Below, piece by piece: positions 42,130 through 50,233 of a stretch of 64,000 bases of DNA; within the stretch, counting starts at the first letter, position 1, and each line of letters opens with the position of its first letter. The DNA is from DASQUK01 sp963813485 (GTDB lineage Bacteria; Actinomycetota; Acidimicrobiia; Acidimicrobiales; VFJN01), in assembly GCA_963813485.1 (NCBI GenBank), contig CAWEZE010000024.1, forward strand, positions 1 to 64,000, read 5' to 3'. The position numbers and the translations under genes are program-made. The notes below the pieces were generated by a model. The model ran no database searches, had not been told where the DNA came from, and worked only from the letters and a program-made list of their open reading frames with translations.

Positions 42130-42862
42130 CGGAGCGACGCCCCCACATCACCACCCCTCCCCCGAGGCTCATGAGGCGGATGCCGACGTCGGAGATGCCG
42201 GCCCGCCGCCAGGCATCGGCGGTCCATGCGTCGGAGTAGCGGTCGTAGTGGGCGGAGATGCTCGGACCGAGGAACCGGCCGACGCGATACCACTCCCTTC
42301 CCGCCAACCGTCCCAGGGCGGGCAGGCCCAGGCGCGTGTAGAGCCACCAGGCGCCGCGCAGCAACGGCTGCGATGGGACGTGGAACTCGAGGCTGGCGAC
42401 GGTACCGCCGGGGCGGACCACGCGGGCGAGCTCGGCGATCGTGGCCGCCGGGTCGGCGACGTAGCGCAACAGGTAGGTGAAGGTCAGCGCATCGAAGGTG
42501 GCGTCGGGGAACGGGAGCCGCTCGGCCTGCCCGGACACCAATGAGATCCGCGCCTGCAAGCCCTCCTGCCTGACCGCCGACCGGCCGCGCCGCAGCATCT
42601 CCTCGGTGATGTCGATCCCGGTGACCCAAGCGCCCGTCCGGCGGGCGAGCTGGAGGGCCACGCCGGCAGTGCCAGTGGCGACGTCGAGCACAGTCGCCGC
42701 CGCATCACCCGGGACGACGCGGTCGACCATGGCCCGGCGCCACCGTCGGTTCTGGCCGAACGACAAGGCCTCGGCGAGCAGGTCGTAGCGCAGGGGCAGG
42801 CCCTCGAAGAGCTGCTGCGCGAATGTGGTGGGATCCTGACGCGACCGGGTCAGCACAGGCAC
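42122..42862 (-). CDS. UbiE/MenG-like C-methyltransferase
   Basis: A 246-residue class I SAM methyltransferase of the UbiE/COQ5 group: FEGLPLRYDLLAEALSFGQN, then RRWRRAMVDRVV, the SAM motif ATVLDVATGTAGVALQLARR, AWVTGIDITEEMLRRGRSAV, and FDALTFTYLLRYVADPAATI. The last block matches the ALRNV/D-type motif of menaquinone/ubiquinone methyltransferases (here LLRYVAD). It likely methylates demethylmenaquinone. The GTG start is preceded by GGCGAG; TAGAGT at 42887-42892 (minus) is the -10. It is divergent from a geranylgeranyl-reductase-like gene, a pairing that recalls MenG and MenJ of mycobacteria. Confidence 0.85.
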   Translation of the reverse strand: MPVLTRSRQDPTTFAQQLFEGLPLRYDLLAEALSFGQNRRWRRAMVDRVVPGDAAATVLDVATGTAGVALQLARRTGAWVTGIDITEEMLRRGRSAVRQEGLQARISLVSGQAERLPFPDATFDALTFTYLLRYVADPAATIAELARVVRPGGTVASLEFHVPSQPLLRGAWWLYTRLGLPALGRLAGREWYRVGRFLGPSISAHYDRYSDAWTADAWRRAGISDVGIRLMSLGGGVVMWGRRSDG

Positions 42863-42920
42863 CTCGCCATTTCGGGCCGTTTGCCGACTCTACCCACCGA
42901 GCCGGTGCCAGCGGGACCTC

Positions 42921-42938
42921 AGCGAGGGTTCGCTAGTG
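42921..42938 (+). repeat. 18-bp motif, copy C
   Basis: AGCGAGGGTTCGCTAGTG, 15 of 18 bases shared with copy B 163 bp further on, within the divergent region between the methyltransferase and reductase genes. Confidence 0.4.
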
Positions 42939-43083
42939 GGCGCTCGCGGAAGTTCCGTGGATGTATCGCCGAGGCAGATTCGTCGCTGGCGAGGACGCAG
43001 GAGGAAGGCGCAGCCAGCGGCTGCGGCGACGACGAGGACGATGTCCAGCGGCGGATCTGGCCGGCGAGACGCCACGATGACTC

Positions 43084-43101
43084 CGCGAGGGTCCACTAGT
43101 G
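43084..43101 (+). repeat. 18-bp motif, copy B
   Basis: CGCGAGGGTCCACTAGTG. It ends on the GTG start codon of the reductase gene, includes its Shine-Dalgarno-like GCGAGGG and holds most of the 10-bp palindrome CCACTAGTGG (43093-43102). Near-identical to copy A, which stands before another plus-strand gene 6.6 kb away. Confidence 0.5.
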
Positions 43102-44365
43102 GCCGCGGAGCGGGTTGACGTCGCGGTGATCGGCGCAGGGCCAGCCGGCAGCGTGGCCGGCCTGGTCCTGGCGCGGGCCGGAGCCCGCGTCGCGCTCGTC
43201 GACAAGGCGGCGTTCCCGCGGGACAAGGCGTGTGGCGACCTCGTCGGGCCCCGGGGAGTGCGAGTGCTCGACGACCTCGGTGTGCGGCTGGCGGGGACCG
43301 AGCGGGTGGGTGACATGCGCGTGGTCGGCCCGACCGGGAGGTCGGTTCGGTTGCCGTGCCGTCCCGGCAAGACCTACCCAGGCCACGGGGTGGCGCTGCC
43401 CCGGCTCGCGCTCGACGAGGTGCTCCGCGCCGCTGCGCTCGACGCCGGCTGCGTCGCGCGCACCGCCCGCGCCGGCGCGCCGATCCTCGACGACGGCCGG
43501 CTGGCCGGCTTCGAGCTGTCGGATGGATCGAGGCTGCATGCGGATGCGGTGATCGGGGCCGACGGGGCGACGAGCCGGGTGGCGGCGGCGGCCGGACTGA
43601 TCGACGAGCGCCGGGTGCTGTGGGGGTTCGCGCTCCGCTCCTACATCGACGCACGAGTCGAGCTGCCCACGATCGTGTTGTGGGACGAGGAGCGGTGGCA
43701 CGGCTTCCCCGGCTATGGCTGGGTCTTCCCCGGCCCCGGGGAGCAGGCCAACCTGGGCGTGGGCGTCGGCGTGCTCGGCGACCGAACCGCCGCCGGCCAT
43801 GCGGCCCGATCCCTGGGCGCATTCGTCGGGCGTCCTCCACCGCTTCGGGCTGCTCGACCACGATGCGCGCCTCCCCGCCGAGCGGCTCGGCGGCTGGCTC
43901 AAGATGGGGATGGTGGGAACGATCCCGGCGCGCGGTCGCGTGCTGCTCGCCGGCGATGCGGCCGGCCTGGTCAACCCGCTCCAGGGCGAGGGGATCTCCG
44001 AGGCCCTGGCCAGCGGGCGTGCGGCCGCCGAGGCTGTGCTCGCGTGCCCGGCGGCGCCGGCCGACCACTACCGCTCGTTCCTGGCGCAACGCTATGCGGG
44101 CTTCCACGCCGCCAACGCCGCCGTGCAGGGCGCACTCGTGCGGCGGGCCAGGGTCGTCGCCGCGGCCGGCCGGCTCCTCACGGCCCCGGTCGTCGGGCGT
44201 GCGATCGCCGGCGGATGGGCCGTCTACTGGAACGAACTGCTCGATGGCGCCATGCCGGGAGGCGCCCGGAACACCGCCGTGCTGGCCACCGCGATCGCAC
44301 GCGTGGCCACCAGCCGCAGCGGCGTCCGACGCTCCGTCATGAGCGCCGTCGACGGGCGGACGTGA
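43099..44365 (+). CDS. Geranylgeranyl-reductase-family FAD oxidoreductase (MenJ-like), frameshifted
   Basis: A FAD protein of about 421 residues. First frame: VDVAVIGAGPAGSVAGLVLA (dinucleotide fold), LVDKAAFPRDKACGDLVGPR, and VIGADGATSRVAAAAGLID. Second frame: LLDHDARLPAERLGGWLKMG and RVLLAGDAAGLVNPLQGEGI (second FAD motif), continuing to SVMSAVDGRT. One extra base near 43820-43835 separates them. The family reduces isoprenoid double bonds; next to a MenG-like gene the closest known model is MenJ, which saturates one isoprene unit of menaquinone. GTG start with GCGAGGG 7 nt upstream. Convergent with the thiolase gene. Confidence 0.85.
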
Positions 44366-44404
44366 ACGGGTTGGGTGCGCCCCGCGCCGTCCCCCGCCGC
44401 TTGG

Positions 44405-45638
44405 TCACGATCCCGACAGGATCGTCACGACCGCCACCGCCTCCTCGCCCGAAATGTGGCCGCCGCTGTTCTGCGCCAGGGCGAGACGGGCGCCGTCGAC
44501 CTGGCGGGGACCGCATCGGCCACGGAGCTGATCGGCCAGCTCGACGACCTGTGCCAGCCCGGTGGCGCCGACCGGATGGCCCCGGGACAACAGCCCTCCG
44601 CTGGGGTTGACCGGGCAACGCCCGCCCAGTCGGGTCACGCCGTCGGCAAGCAGTGCCGGGGCACCACCTGCCTCGCACAGGCCGAGCTGTTCGTACGCCC
44701 ACAGCTCGGCCGGCGCGGCGGCGTCGTGCACCTCGACGACGTCCAGATCGGTGGGGCGCACGCCGGCGGCCTCGTACGCCGCGGCGGCCGCCCGCCGGAC
44801 CGCACCGTTGGTCTCGATGTCGCCCGAGCCACCGGACCGCAGCGTGCAGGCGTCGACGCGAACGGCCCCGCGCCGCGTCCCGCGAGCGCGCGTGTTCCTC
44901 CGAGCAGACCACGACCGCAGCGGCGCCGTCGGCGACCGGCGAGCACATCAACAGCCGCAGCGGGTCGGCGATCATCCGGCTGCCCAGCACCTGCTCGACC
45001 GTGACGTGCTCGCGAAACTGTGCCCGTGGGTTGGACGCGGCGTGCGCACGGTTCTTGACGGCGACCGCGGCGGCGTCGGTGGCCGAACCGCCACCACGGG
45101 CGAAGAACCGGCGGGCCGTGGCCGCGTAGACGTCCATCAGCGCCGACTGAACCGCCCCGGCCTCTACGTCCCCGCCGGCGTCGCGCCCGATGCCCAGCAG
45201 GTCGCGCTGGACCTGGTCCCGGAGCGCCGGCATGTCGTCGAAGTCGACGGCCGCGCTGAACACGGCCATGGTGCGTCGCTTGTCCGGGTTGGTCAGCTTC
45301 TCGGCACCGATGGCCACGACGACGCCCGCAGTGCCGGTTTCCACAGCCATGCACGCGACCTGCAGCGCCGTCGACGCCGATGCGCACGCGTTCTCGACGT
45401 TCATGATGGGGATCCCGCCGAACCCGTACCGGTGGAACACGACCTGGCCGCGGATCATCTCCTGTCCGGTCAGCACCCCCTCCCCCGCGTTGGCGAACAC
45501 CACCATGTCGACGTCGCTCACGCCGAACCCGGCGTCGGCCAGGGCATCGTCCACGGCCGCCGTCGCCAGCGAGCGGACCGTGCTCTCGGGGGCGAATCCG
45601 AAGGGGGTCATCCCCGTGCCGACGATGTGCGCGGGCAC
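44405..45638 (-). CDS. Thiolase / SCP-x-like acetyl-CoA acetyltransferase, frameshifted
   Basis: A thiolase-fold protein of about 410 residues. First frame: MPAHIVGTGMTPFGFAPEST, IMNVENACASASTALQVACM (active-site Cys) and SPVADGAAAVVVCSEEHARS. Second frame: DACTLRSGGSGDIETNGAVR, TDLDVVEVHDAAAPAELWAY, and GRCPVNPSGGLLSRGHPVGA with TGLAQVVELADQLRG (His of the GHPxGATG motif). One extra base in the CCCC run at 44866-44869 splits it. The sequence is of the non-decarboxylating SCP-x/lipid-transfer thiolase type found in sterol and branched acyl-CoA breakdown in actinobacteria. GTG start 6 nt after TAAGCT (45645-45650): leaderless. Confidence 0.86.
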
Positions 45639-45644
45639 GTGACG

Positions 45645-45650
45645 AGCTTA
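45645..45650 (-). promoter_or_regulatory. Leaderless promoter -10 (TAAGCT) of thiolase gene
   Basis: On the minus strand TAAGCT ends 6 nt before GTG 45638. Confidence 0.5.
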
Positions 45651-45745
45651 CGAGGGCGACGCAATCCCCTGCTGGCCCTGGCTCGGGGTACCTGGCGGCC
45701 GGGACGCTACGTTCCCGCGGCGGGTTGGAGAGCACTCGTTCCTTC

Positions 45746-45865
45746 GTGGATCCTGACACGTTCATCGTCTCGCTCGCGTCGCTGCTCGCGGCGCATATCC
45801 TGCCGTTGAACCTCCTGAACGAAGCCGCCGAGGGGCGGCGAGGAGACGCACATACGGCAGTCTGA
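45746..45865 (+). pseudogene. Possible N-terminal remnant of a membrane transporter
   Basis: A 39-codon frame from GTG 45746 (with GGAGAG about 15 nt upstream and a TACGTT about 35 nt upstream) reads PDTFIVSLASLLAAHILPLN, then LLNEAAEG and stops. The opening looks like the first span of a CPA2-type cation/proton antiporter, but the resemblance is short. It may equally be a small membrane peptide. Confidence 0.22.
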
Positions 45866-45880
45866 GATCCGGAGGGTTCG

Positions 45881-46186
45881 ATGGACATAGGAAGCCTGCT
45901 CGCAGCGCTCGCACTCGGCCTGGTCTGCGGCGTGATCGGCCGCGCGCTCATCCCCAACGATGCCTTCGAGGCGATGAGCGGGTGGAGGTCCTGGTTGGTC
46001 TCGACCGCGCTCGGCTTGCTCGGCGCGCTCGTCGGCTACTGGATCTTCGCCGGCCTGTTCGGCATCGGCGACGAGGACAAGTTCGATTGGGGCGGGATCG
46101 TCGGCGCGGTCATCGGCGCAGTCATCGTCGTCGCCGTCGCGTCGTGGGCACTCAAGCGGTACGGAGGGACACGCCGCCTCACCTGA
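45881..46186 (+). CDS. GlsB/YeaQ/YmgE-family membrane protein
   Basis: A 101-residue protein with three membrane spans: GSLLAALALGLVCGVIGRAL, then WLVSTALGLLGALVGYWIFA and IVGAVIGAVIVVAVASWALK. The glycine-rich pattern and the G-R-x-L-I-P after the first span are those of the transglycosylase-associated/YeaQ family, often induced by stress in actinobacteria. GGAGGG lies 4 nt before the ATG. First of three small same-strand genes. Confidence 0.85.
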   Translation: MDIGSLLAALALGLVCGVIGRALIPNDAFEAMSGWRSWLVSTALGLLGALVGYWIFAGLFGIGDEDKFDWGGIVGAVIGAVIVVAVASWALKRYGGTRRLT

Positions 46187-46256
46187 TACGGGTGAGCCTT
46201 GACAACCCGCAGGTCGCCTAATGTGTCCTGGCCCGACACGACACCGGAGGACCACC

Positions 46257-46691
46257 ATGGCGATCGCTGACGAGATCACCGGACCCGTCGACCTCGTGCT
46301 CCTGGGCTTTCCCGGGAACCAGTTCACCGGCGACATCGCCCCGGCGCTCAGAGACCTCGTGTCTTCCGGCACCGTTCGCATCCTCGATCTGGTGTTCATC
46401 ACCAAGGACGCCGACGGCAACGTTGCCGGCGTCGAGCTATCGGACCTCGGGGAGGCCGGCGCAGCGTTCGAAGATGTAGACGGCGAGATCAACGAGCTGC
46501 TCACCGACGAGGACATAGAAGCCGCCGGCGAGGAGCTCGCGCCGGATTCGTCGGCCGCCCTGCTGATGTTCGAGAACACATGGGCAGGGCGCCTGGCCAC
46601 GGCGATCCGGGAGGCCAACGGCGAGGTCGTCGCCTACGAGCGCATCCCGCGGGACGCGCTGGACGAGTTCCTCGGCGCGATCAGCGACTGA
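46257..46691 (+). CDS. DUF6325-like protein
   Basis: A 144-residue protein: ITGPVDLVLLGFPGNQFTGD, LRDLVSSGTVRILDLVFITK, then DVDGEINELLTDEDIEAAGE and LLMFENTWAGRLATAIREAN. This pattern (membrane-stress accessory proteins sitting between YeaQ and SHOCT genes) is that of DUF6325 in my recollection; function unknown. CGGAGGA precedes the ATG at 7 nt. TAATGT at 46219-46224 may be its -10, with a TTGACA at 46199-46204, although the 14-nt spacing is short. Confidence 0.75.
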   Translation: MAIADEITGPVDLVLLGFPGNQFTGDIAPALRDLVSSGTVRILDLVFITKDADGNVAGVELSDLGEAGAAFEDVDGEINELLTDEDIEAAGEELAPDSSAALLMFENTWAGRLATAIREANGEVVAYERIPRDALDEFLGAISD

Positions 46692-46731
46692 CGATCGGCC
46701 GAACGACGGACCACGTAGAGGGAGTTAGCTC

Positions 46732-47082
46732 ATGCTCATGAGACGAGGGGTCGGCAGGGTCGGTCGACGCGGCCTGGTCGGCACCGTGGCACGAACCGCC
46801 GTGGTCGCCGGCACGGCAACCGCCGTCGCCGGCGGCATGTCCCGCCGGCAGCAGGCGAAGGCACAACAGGCCGCCGACGCGAAGGCCTACCAGGAACAGC
46901 AGGAACAGGCGCAATACGCCGCGCAGCAGGCGCCGCCTCCCCCACCGCCGCCAGCGCCGGCACCCGCCAGCAGCACCGACGCCAAGCTCGAACAGCTCAC
47001 CCAGCTCGGCGAGCTCAAGGCCCAGGGCGTCCTGACCGAGGCCGAGTTCGAAGCCCAGAAGGCCGCCATACTCGGCAGCTGA
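46732..47082 (+). CDS. SHOCT-domain protein
   Basis: A 116-residue protein with a Gly/Arg/Ala-rich N-terminus, TARTAVVAGTATAVAGGMSR (a possible short hydrophobic segment), a Gln/Ala then Pro-rich linker, and the C-terminal SHOCT motif LEQLTQLGELKAQGVLTEAE with FEAQKAAILG. SHOCT domains are short oligomerisation or localisation helices. AGGGAG stands 7 nt before the ATG. Last of the three stress-type genes; convergent with the LysR gene (12 bp between stops). Confidence 0.85.
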   Translation: MLMRRGVGRVGRRGLVGTVARTAVVAGTATAVAGGMSRRQQAKAQQAADAKAYQEQQEQAQYAAQQAPPPPPPPAPAPASSTDAKLEQLTQLGELKAQGVLTEAEFEAQKAAILGS

Positions 47083-47094
47083 GCGCCTGTCGCG

Positions 47095-48003
47095 TCAGGC
47101 GCCGCAGGTCTCGAGCGCGACCCGCACGAACGCAGCCGTCACCGGGGACGGATCACCCGCCCGCCAGGCGACGCGGAACTCGTCGTACAGCCCCACCGGG
47201 CGCAGGGGGCGGACGACGACATCCGGGCGGCTGCCCGCGCGCTCGGCCTGCCACGAGTTCAGCCAGCCGATCCCGGTGCCGAGCGCCACCAGGTCGAGGA
47301 CCCGTTCCACCTGGACGGCGGCATGGGGAACCCAGTGCGGGCGGGCGCCCATGTCCGTGCAATACGACTGGATCTCGTCGTGTGCCGTTGGGGCATCCGA
47401 CCGCTCGACCACGAGCACGGGCTCGCCGTCCAGGTCCTGCGCATGGACCGCGGCCGGCGACTCGGCCAGCCCGTGGTCCGGCGGCACGGCCACGTGATCG
47501 ACCGGCACCCGGGCGAGCGGCACCGACGCCAACCGGCCAGGGTCGACCACCGGTCCCCGCACGATGCCGACGGCTATCCGGCCGGCGCGGAGGCCGTCGA
47601 GGATCAGCAGCGATGTGAGGCCGTCGGGCCGGACGGTGACGTCGGGGTGCTCGGCCCGGAAGGCGCGAAGGGTCCGCATCATGCCGTCCTCGCTGCCGTG
47701 GCAGTACCCGACGGTCCAGGTCGCGGGGACGGACGCGAGCTCGGCCGCGGCGGTGTCGAAGCGATCCATGGCGCGCAGGACATCGCGGGCGCCGCTCAGC
47801 AGCTGCTCGCCGGCTGCCGTCAGCACGACCTTCCGGCTCGTCCGCTCGAACAGCGGCAACCCGAGCTCGTCCTCGAGCTCGCGGATGCGCTGGGACAGCG
47901 GCGGCGCCGAGATGTGGAGCCGGGCGGCCGCCCGCCCGAAGTGCAACTCCTCGGCCACCGCCACGAAGTAGCGCAGGCGACGCAGATCGACCCCCCGGGC
48001 CAT
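47095..48003 (-). CDS. LysR-family transcriptional regulator
   Basis: A 302-residue LTTR. HTH at about 8-65: LRRLRYFVAVAEELHFGRAA, ARLHISAPPLSQRIRELEDE, with LGLPLFERTSRKVVLTAAGE. The periplasmic-binding-like effector domain follows from about 90 (TVGYCHGSEDGMMRTLRAFR, PVDHVAVPPDHGLAESP). ATG 48003 is preceded by GGAGAG. Upstream in-frame sequence on this strand contains the linker repeat found also between the neighbouring operon genes. It is divergent from the first luciferase-like gene, 198 bp apart, with a 19-bp dyad between, so it is the expected regulator of that operon. Confidence 0.9.
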   Translation of the reverse strand: MARGVDLRRLRYFVAVAEELHFGRAAARLHISAPPLSQRIRELEDELGLPLFERTSRKVVLTAAGEQLLSGARDVLRAMDRFDTAAAELASVPATWTVGYCHGSEDGMMRTLRAFRAEHPDVTVRPDGLTSLLILDGLRAGRIAVGIVRGPVVDPGRLASVPLARVPVDHVAVPPDHGLAESPAAVHAQDLDGEPVLVVERSDAPTAHDEIQSYCTDMGARPHWVPHAAVQVERVLDLVALGTGIGWLNSWQAERAGSRPDVVVRPLRPVGLYDEFRVAWRAGDPSPVTAAFVRVALETCGA

Positions 48004-48065
48004 TGCTCTCCGGTCTTGGCCTACGGCCGGGTCGCTCGGGCTGTCGACGTGTTGTCGTCCGCTCC

Positions 48066-48118
48066 CACGGCCGCTCGGTCCGGGCTCGCTCTCTCGCCCT
48101 CCGGGACGCTCGCTCACG
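48066..48118 (-). repeat. Linker repeat, copy 1 (upstream of LysR gene)
   Basis: Read on the minus strand it begins GTGAGCGAGCGTCCCGGAGG and would encode SERPGGRESEPGPSGRG in frame with the LysR gene. It matches the 51383 copy closely (shared GAGCGAGCGTCCCG, AGGGCGAGAG, CGAGCCC, CCGAGCGGCC). Boundaries are approximate. Confidence 0.5.
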
Positions 48119-48137
48119 CGCCCGAACGTTATCGGTT

Positions 48138-48156
48138 GGGACATGATCCGTGTCCC
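48138..48156. promoter_or_regulatory. 19-bp dyad, candidate LysR operator
   Basis: GGGACATG and CGTGTCCC flank a 3-nt centre; seven of eight base pairs match. It lies in the 198-bp region between the LysR gene and the first luciferase-like gene, 46 nt before the latter's ATG. Confidence 0.45.
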
Positions 48157-48201
48157 AGACGGACGTGGACTTTGGGTGCCCGCTCGGCGACCGTAGGACC
48201 T

Positions 48202-49410
48202 ATGAAGCTGCTCTGGTTTCACCTGATGCCGTACCCGGAGCTGCCCGAGGACTTCAACCGCAAGCACCGCAGCGTCTGGGTCGACGTCGACCCGGGCCTG
48301 TTCGAACCCGAGGTCGTCGCCTCCGCCTACGAGCGCTACATCGACCAGCTCGTCCATGCCGAGCAATGCGGCTTCGACGGGATCTGCGTGAACGAGCACC
48401 ATGGGAACGGCTACGGCCTGATGCCCTCGCCGAACGTGATCGCTTCGATCCTGGCCACCCGCACGTCGCGAGCCGCGATCACCGTCCTCGGCAACTCCAT
48501 CGCCCTCTACGACCCGCCGGTCCGCGTGGCCGAGGAGATGGCGATGGTCGACCTCCTGTCCCATGGCCGGCTCATCAGTGGCTTCCCGGTCGGCACCGCG
48601 ATGGACACCGCCTACGCCTACAGCGTGAACCCCGGCATCCTCCGCCGGAAGTACCACGAGGGCGTGGACCTGGTGCTCAAGGCGTGGACTGCCACCGAGC
48701 CGTTCGCCTTCAACGGGCGCTTCACGCAGATGCGCTACGTGAACGCGTTGCCCCGCCCGCTCCAGCGGCCCCATCCCCCCATCTGGATCCCGGGCGGCGG
48801 CTCGGTCGAGACCTGGGACTACTGCTCCACGCGCGACTACGTCTACGCGGCCCTGTCGTACTACGGCCACCTGATGGCCAAGGAGACCGTGGGCGGCTAC
48901 TGGCGCCGCGTCGAGGAGAACGGCAAGGACCCCAACCCCTACCGGCTGGCGTTTCTCCAGTTCATCGGCGTCGCCGACACCGACCAGGAGGCGTACAAGC
49001 TGTACAAGGAGCCGGCCGAGTACTTCTTCAACCGCTCGCTGCACGTCTACCCCGGCTACGCCGACCCGCCCGGCTATGTCACCGAGGCCTCGGCCCGGGC
49101 GCGCTACAAGTCACAGGTCCGAGCCGTGGTCCGGGCCAAGCAGGCCAAGCACGACCTCGCCTGGGACGAGATGGTCGAGAAGGGCTACGTCGTCATCGGC
49201 AGCCCCGACACGGTGCGGGAGACGCTGGAGGACGTGGCCCGGACCTTCAACTGCGGCCACCTGCTCACGATGCTGCAGTTCGGCAACATGAGCGACGAGC
49301 TCACCCGCCACAACTCGAAGCTTTTCGGGGAGAAGGTCGCGCCCGGGCTGCGGAGCCTGTTCGCCGACGCCGAGGACCGCTGGTGGCCGACCAACGCGGT
49401 GCCGGCATGA
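48202..49410 (+). CDS. Luciferase-like (LLM) monooxygenase, first copy
   Basis: A 402-residue TIM-barrel flavin monooxygenase. MKLLWFHLMPYPELPEDFNR, then FDGICVNEHHGNGYGLMPSP with the Glu-His-His seen in FMN-dependent bacterial luciferases, MVDLLSHGRLISGFPVGTAM, PLQRPHPPIWIPGGGSVETW and VVIGSPDTVRETLEDVARTF. Longer than the F420-type members in this window. It probably oxygenates an aldehyde, ketone or related substrate using reduced flavin. The stop lies in the linker repeat; an alpha/beta hydrolase gene follows 35 bp on. It is a paralogue of the gene at 50234, sharing the same order of motifs. Confidence 0.9.
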   Translation: MKLLWFHLMPYPELPEDFNRKHRSVWVDVDPGLFEPEVVASAYERYIDQLVHAEQCGFDGICVNEHHGNGYGLMPSPNVIASILATRTSRAAITVLGNSIALYDPPVRVAEEMAMVDLLSHGRLISGFPVGTAMDTAYAYSVNPGILRRKYHEGVDLVLKAWTATEPFAFNGRFTQMRYVNALPRPLQRPHPPIWIPGGGSVETWDYCSTRDYVYAALSYYGHLMAKETVGGYWRRVEENGKDPNPYRLAFLQFIGVADTDQEAYKLYKEPAEYFFNRSLHVYPGYADPPGYVTEASARARYKSQVRAVVRAKQAKHDLAWDEMVEKGYVVIGSPDTVRETLEDVARTFNCGHLLTMLQFGNMSDELTRHNSKLFGEKVAPGLRSLFADAEDRWWPTNAVPA

Positions 49411-49450
49411 GCGAGCGTCCGCAATGCAGCGAGAGCGGGAAGCAATGAGC
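49407..49450 (+). repeat. Linker repeat, shortened copy
   Basis: ATGAGCGAGCGTCC at 49407 equals the opening of the 51382 copy, and the end GAGAGCGGGAAGCAATGAGC matches the end of that copy (30-base stretch with about 24 matches). It looks like the same linker with the middle deleted. It spans the stop of the first monooxygenase gene and the start of the first hydrolase gene. Confidence 0.5.
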
Positions 49451-50173
49451 GGCGCCACCGTCGTCTACCTGCCCGGGATCGCCGGCCACCCGGCCAACTC
49501 ACCTGCGCTCGACGCCCTGGGCGCCGCGGGCTGGGACGTCGTGGTCCCCCGGATCCCGGGTTTCGACGGCCGCTCGGGCTTCCAGCCGCCCGACGACTAC
49601 CTGAGCTGGCTCGTGGTCGTATGGGACTCGCTCGACGCCGCTGAGGTTCACTTCCCCTGCCCCGTCGTCGGCGCATCGCTCGGGGGCATGCTCGCGGCCG
49701 ACCTCGCCGTGTTCCGGCCCGAGGCCGTCACCGCGGCCGTGCTGCTGGCCCCGTTCGGCATCTTCGACGAGGCCGAGCCGGGGCTCGACATCTACGCCCT
49801 GCCGGCCGCGGAACGGATGAGCCACCTGTTCGCCAAGGGCGTGCCCGATCCGTTCGTCGAGCGCTTCGCCGACCTCGGCCCCGAGGACGGGCCGGTGGCC
49901 CGCTACCTGTCCGACGTGGCCGCCGCCAGCCTGTTGTGGCCGCTGGGCGACCGGGGCCACGCCCGCCGCATCCACCGCATCGGCTGCCCGACGCTGGTGC
50001 TCTGGGGGGAGCTGGACGAACTGCTCCCCGTCGCCAGGTCGGCGGCGTGGGCGGAGCACGGCCTGCCCGTGGAGGTCGTCGCCGGCGCGGGCCACCTGCT
50101 CGAATGGGACGAGCCCGACGGCGTCGCCGGCCGCCTGGTCGAGTTCCTCGCCGATTTCCACGGCGGCACCTGA
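49445..50173 (+). CDS. Alpha/beta hydrolase, first copy
   Basis: A 242-residue alpha/beta hydrolase: SGATVVYLPGIAGHPANSPA, the nucleophile elbow VVGASLGGMLAADLAVFRPE (Ser), LVLWGELDELLPVARSAAWA (Asp) and VEVVAGAGHLLEWDEPDGVA (His), a full triad. No signal peptide. The ATG follows GGGAAGCA. It is translationally tied to the upstream monooxygenase through the linker; the most economical reading is hydrolysis of an ester or lactone made by that enzyme. Confidence 0.88.
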   Translation: MSGATVVYLPGIAGHPANSPALDALGAAGWDVVVPRIPGFDGRSGFQPPDDYLSWLVVVWDSLDAAEVHFPCPVVGASLGGMLAADLAVFRPEAVTAAVLLAPFGIFDEAEPGLDIYALPAAERMSHLFAKGVPDPFVERFADLGPEDGPVARYLSDVAAASLLWPLGDRGHARRIHRIGCPTLVLWGELDELLPVARSAAWAEHGLPVEVVAGAGHLLEWDEPDGVAGRLVEFLADFHGGT

Positions 50174-50233
50174 GGCCCGCACGGGGTCGGCGTCACGCCA
50201 CCAACGAAGCCGTCATCCGACTGAGGGGGTCCG

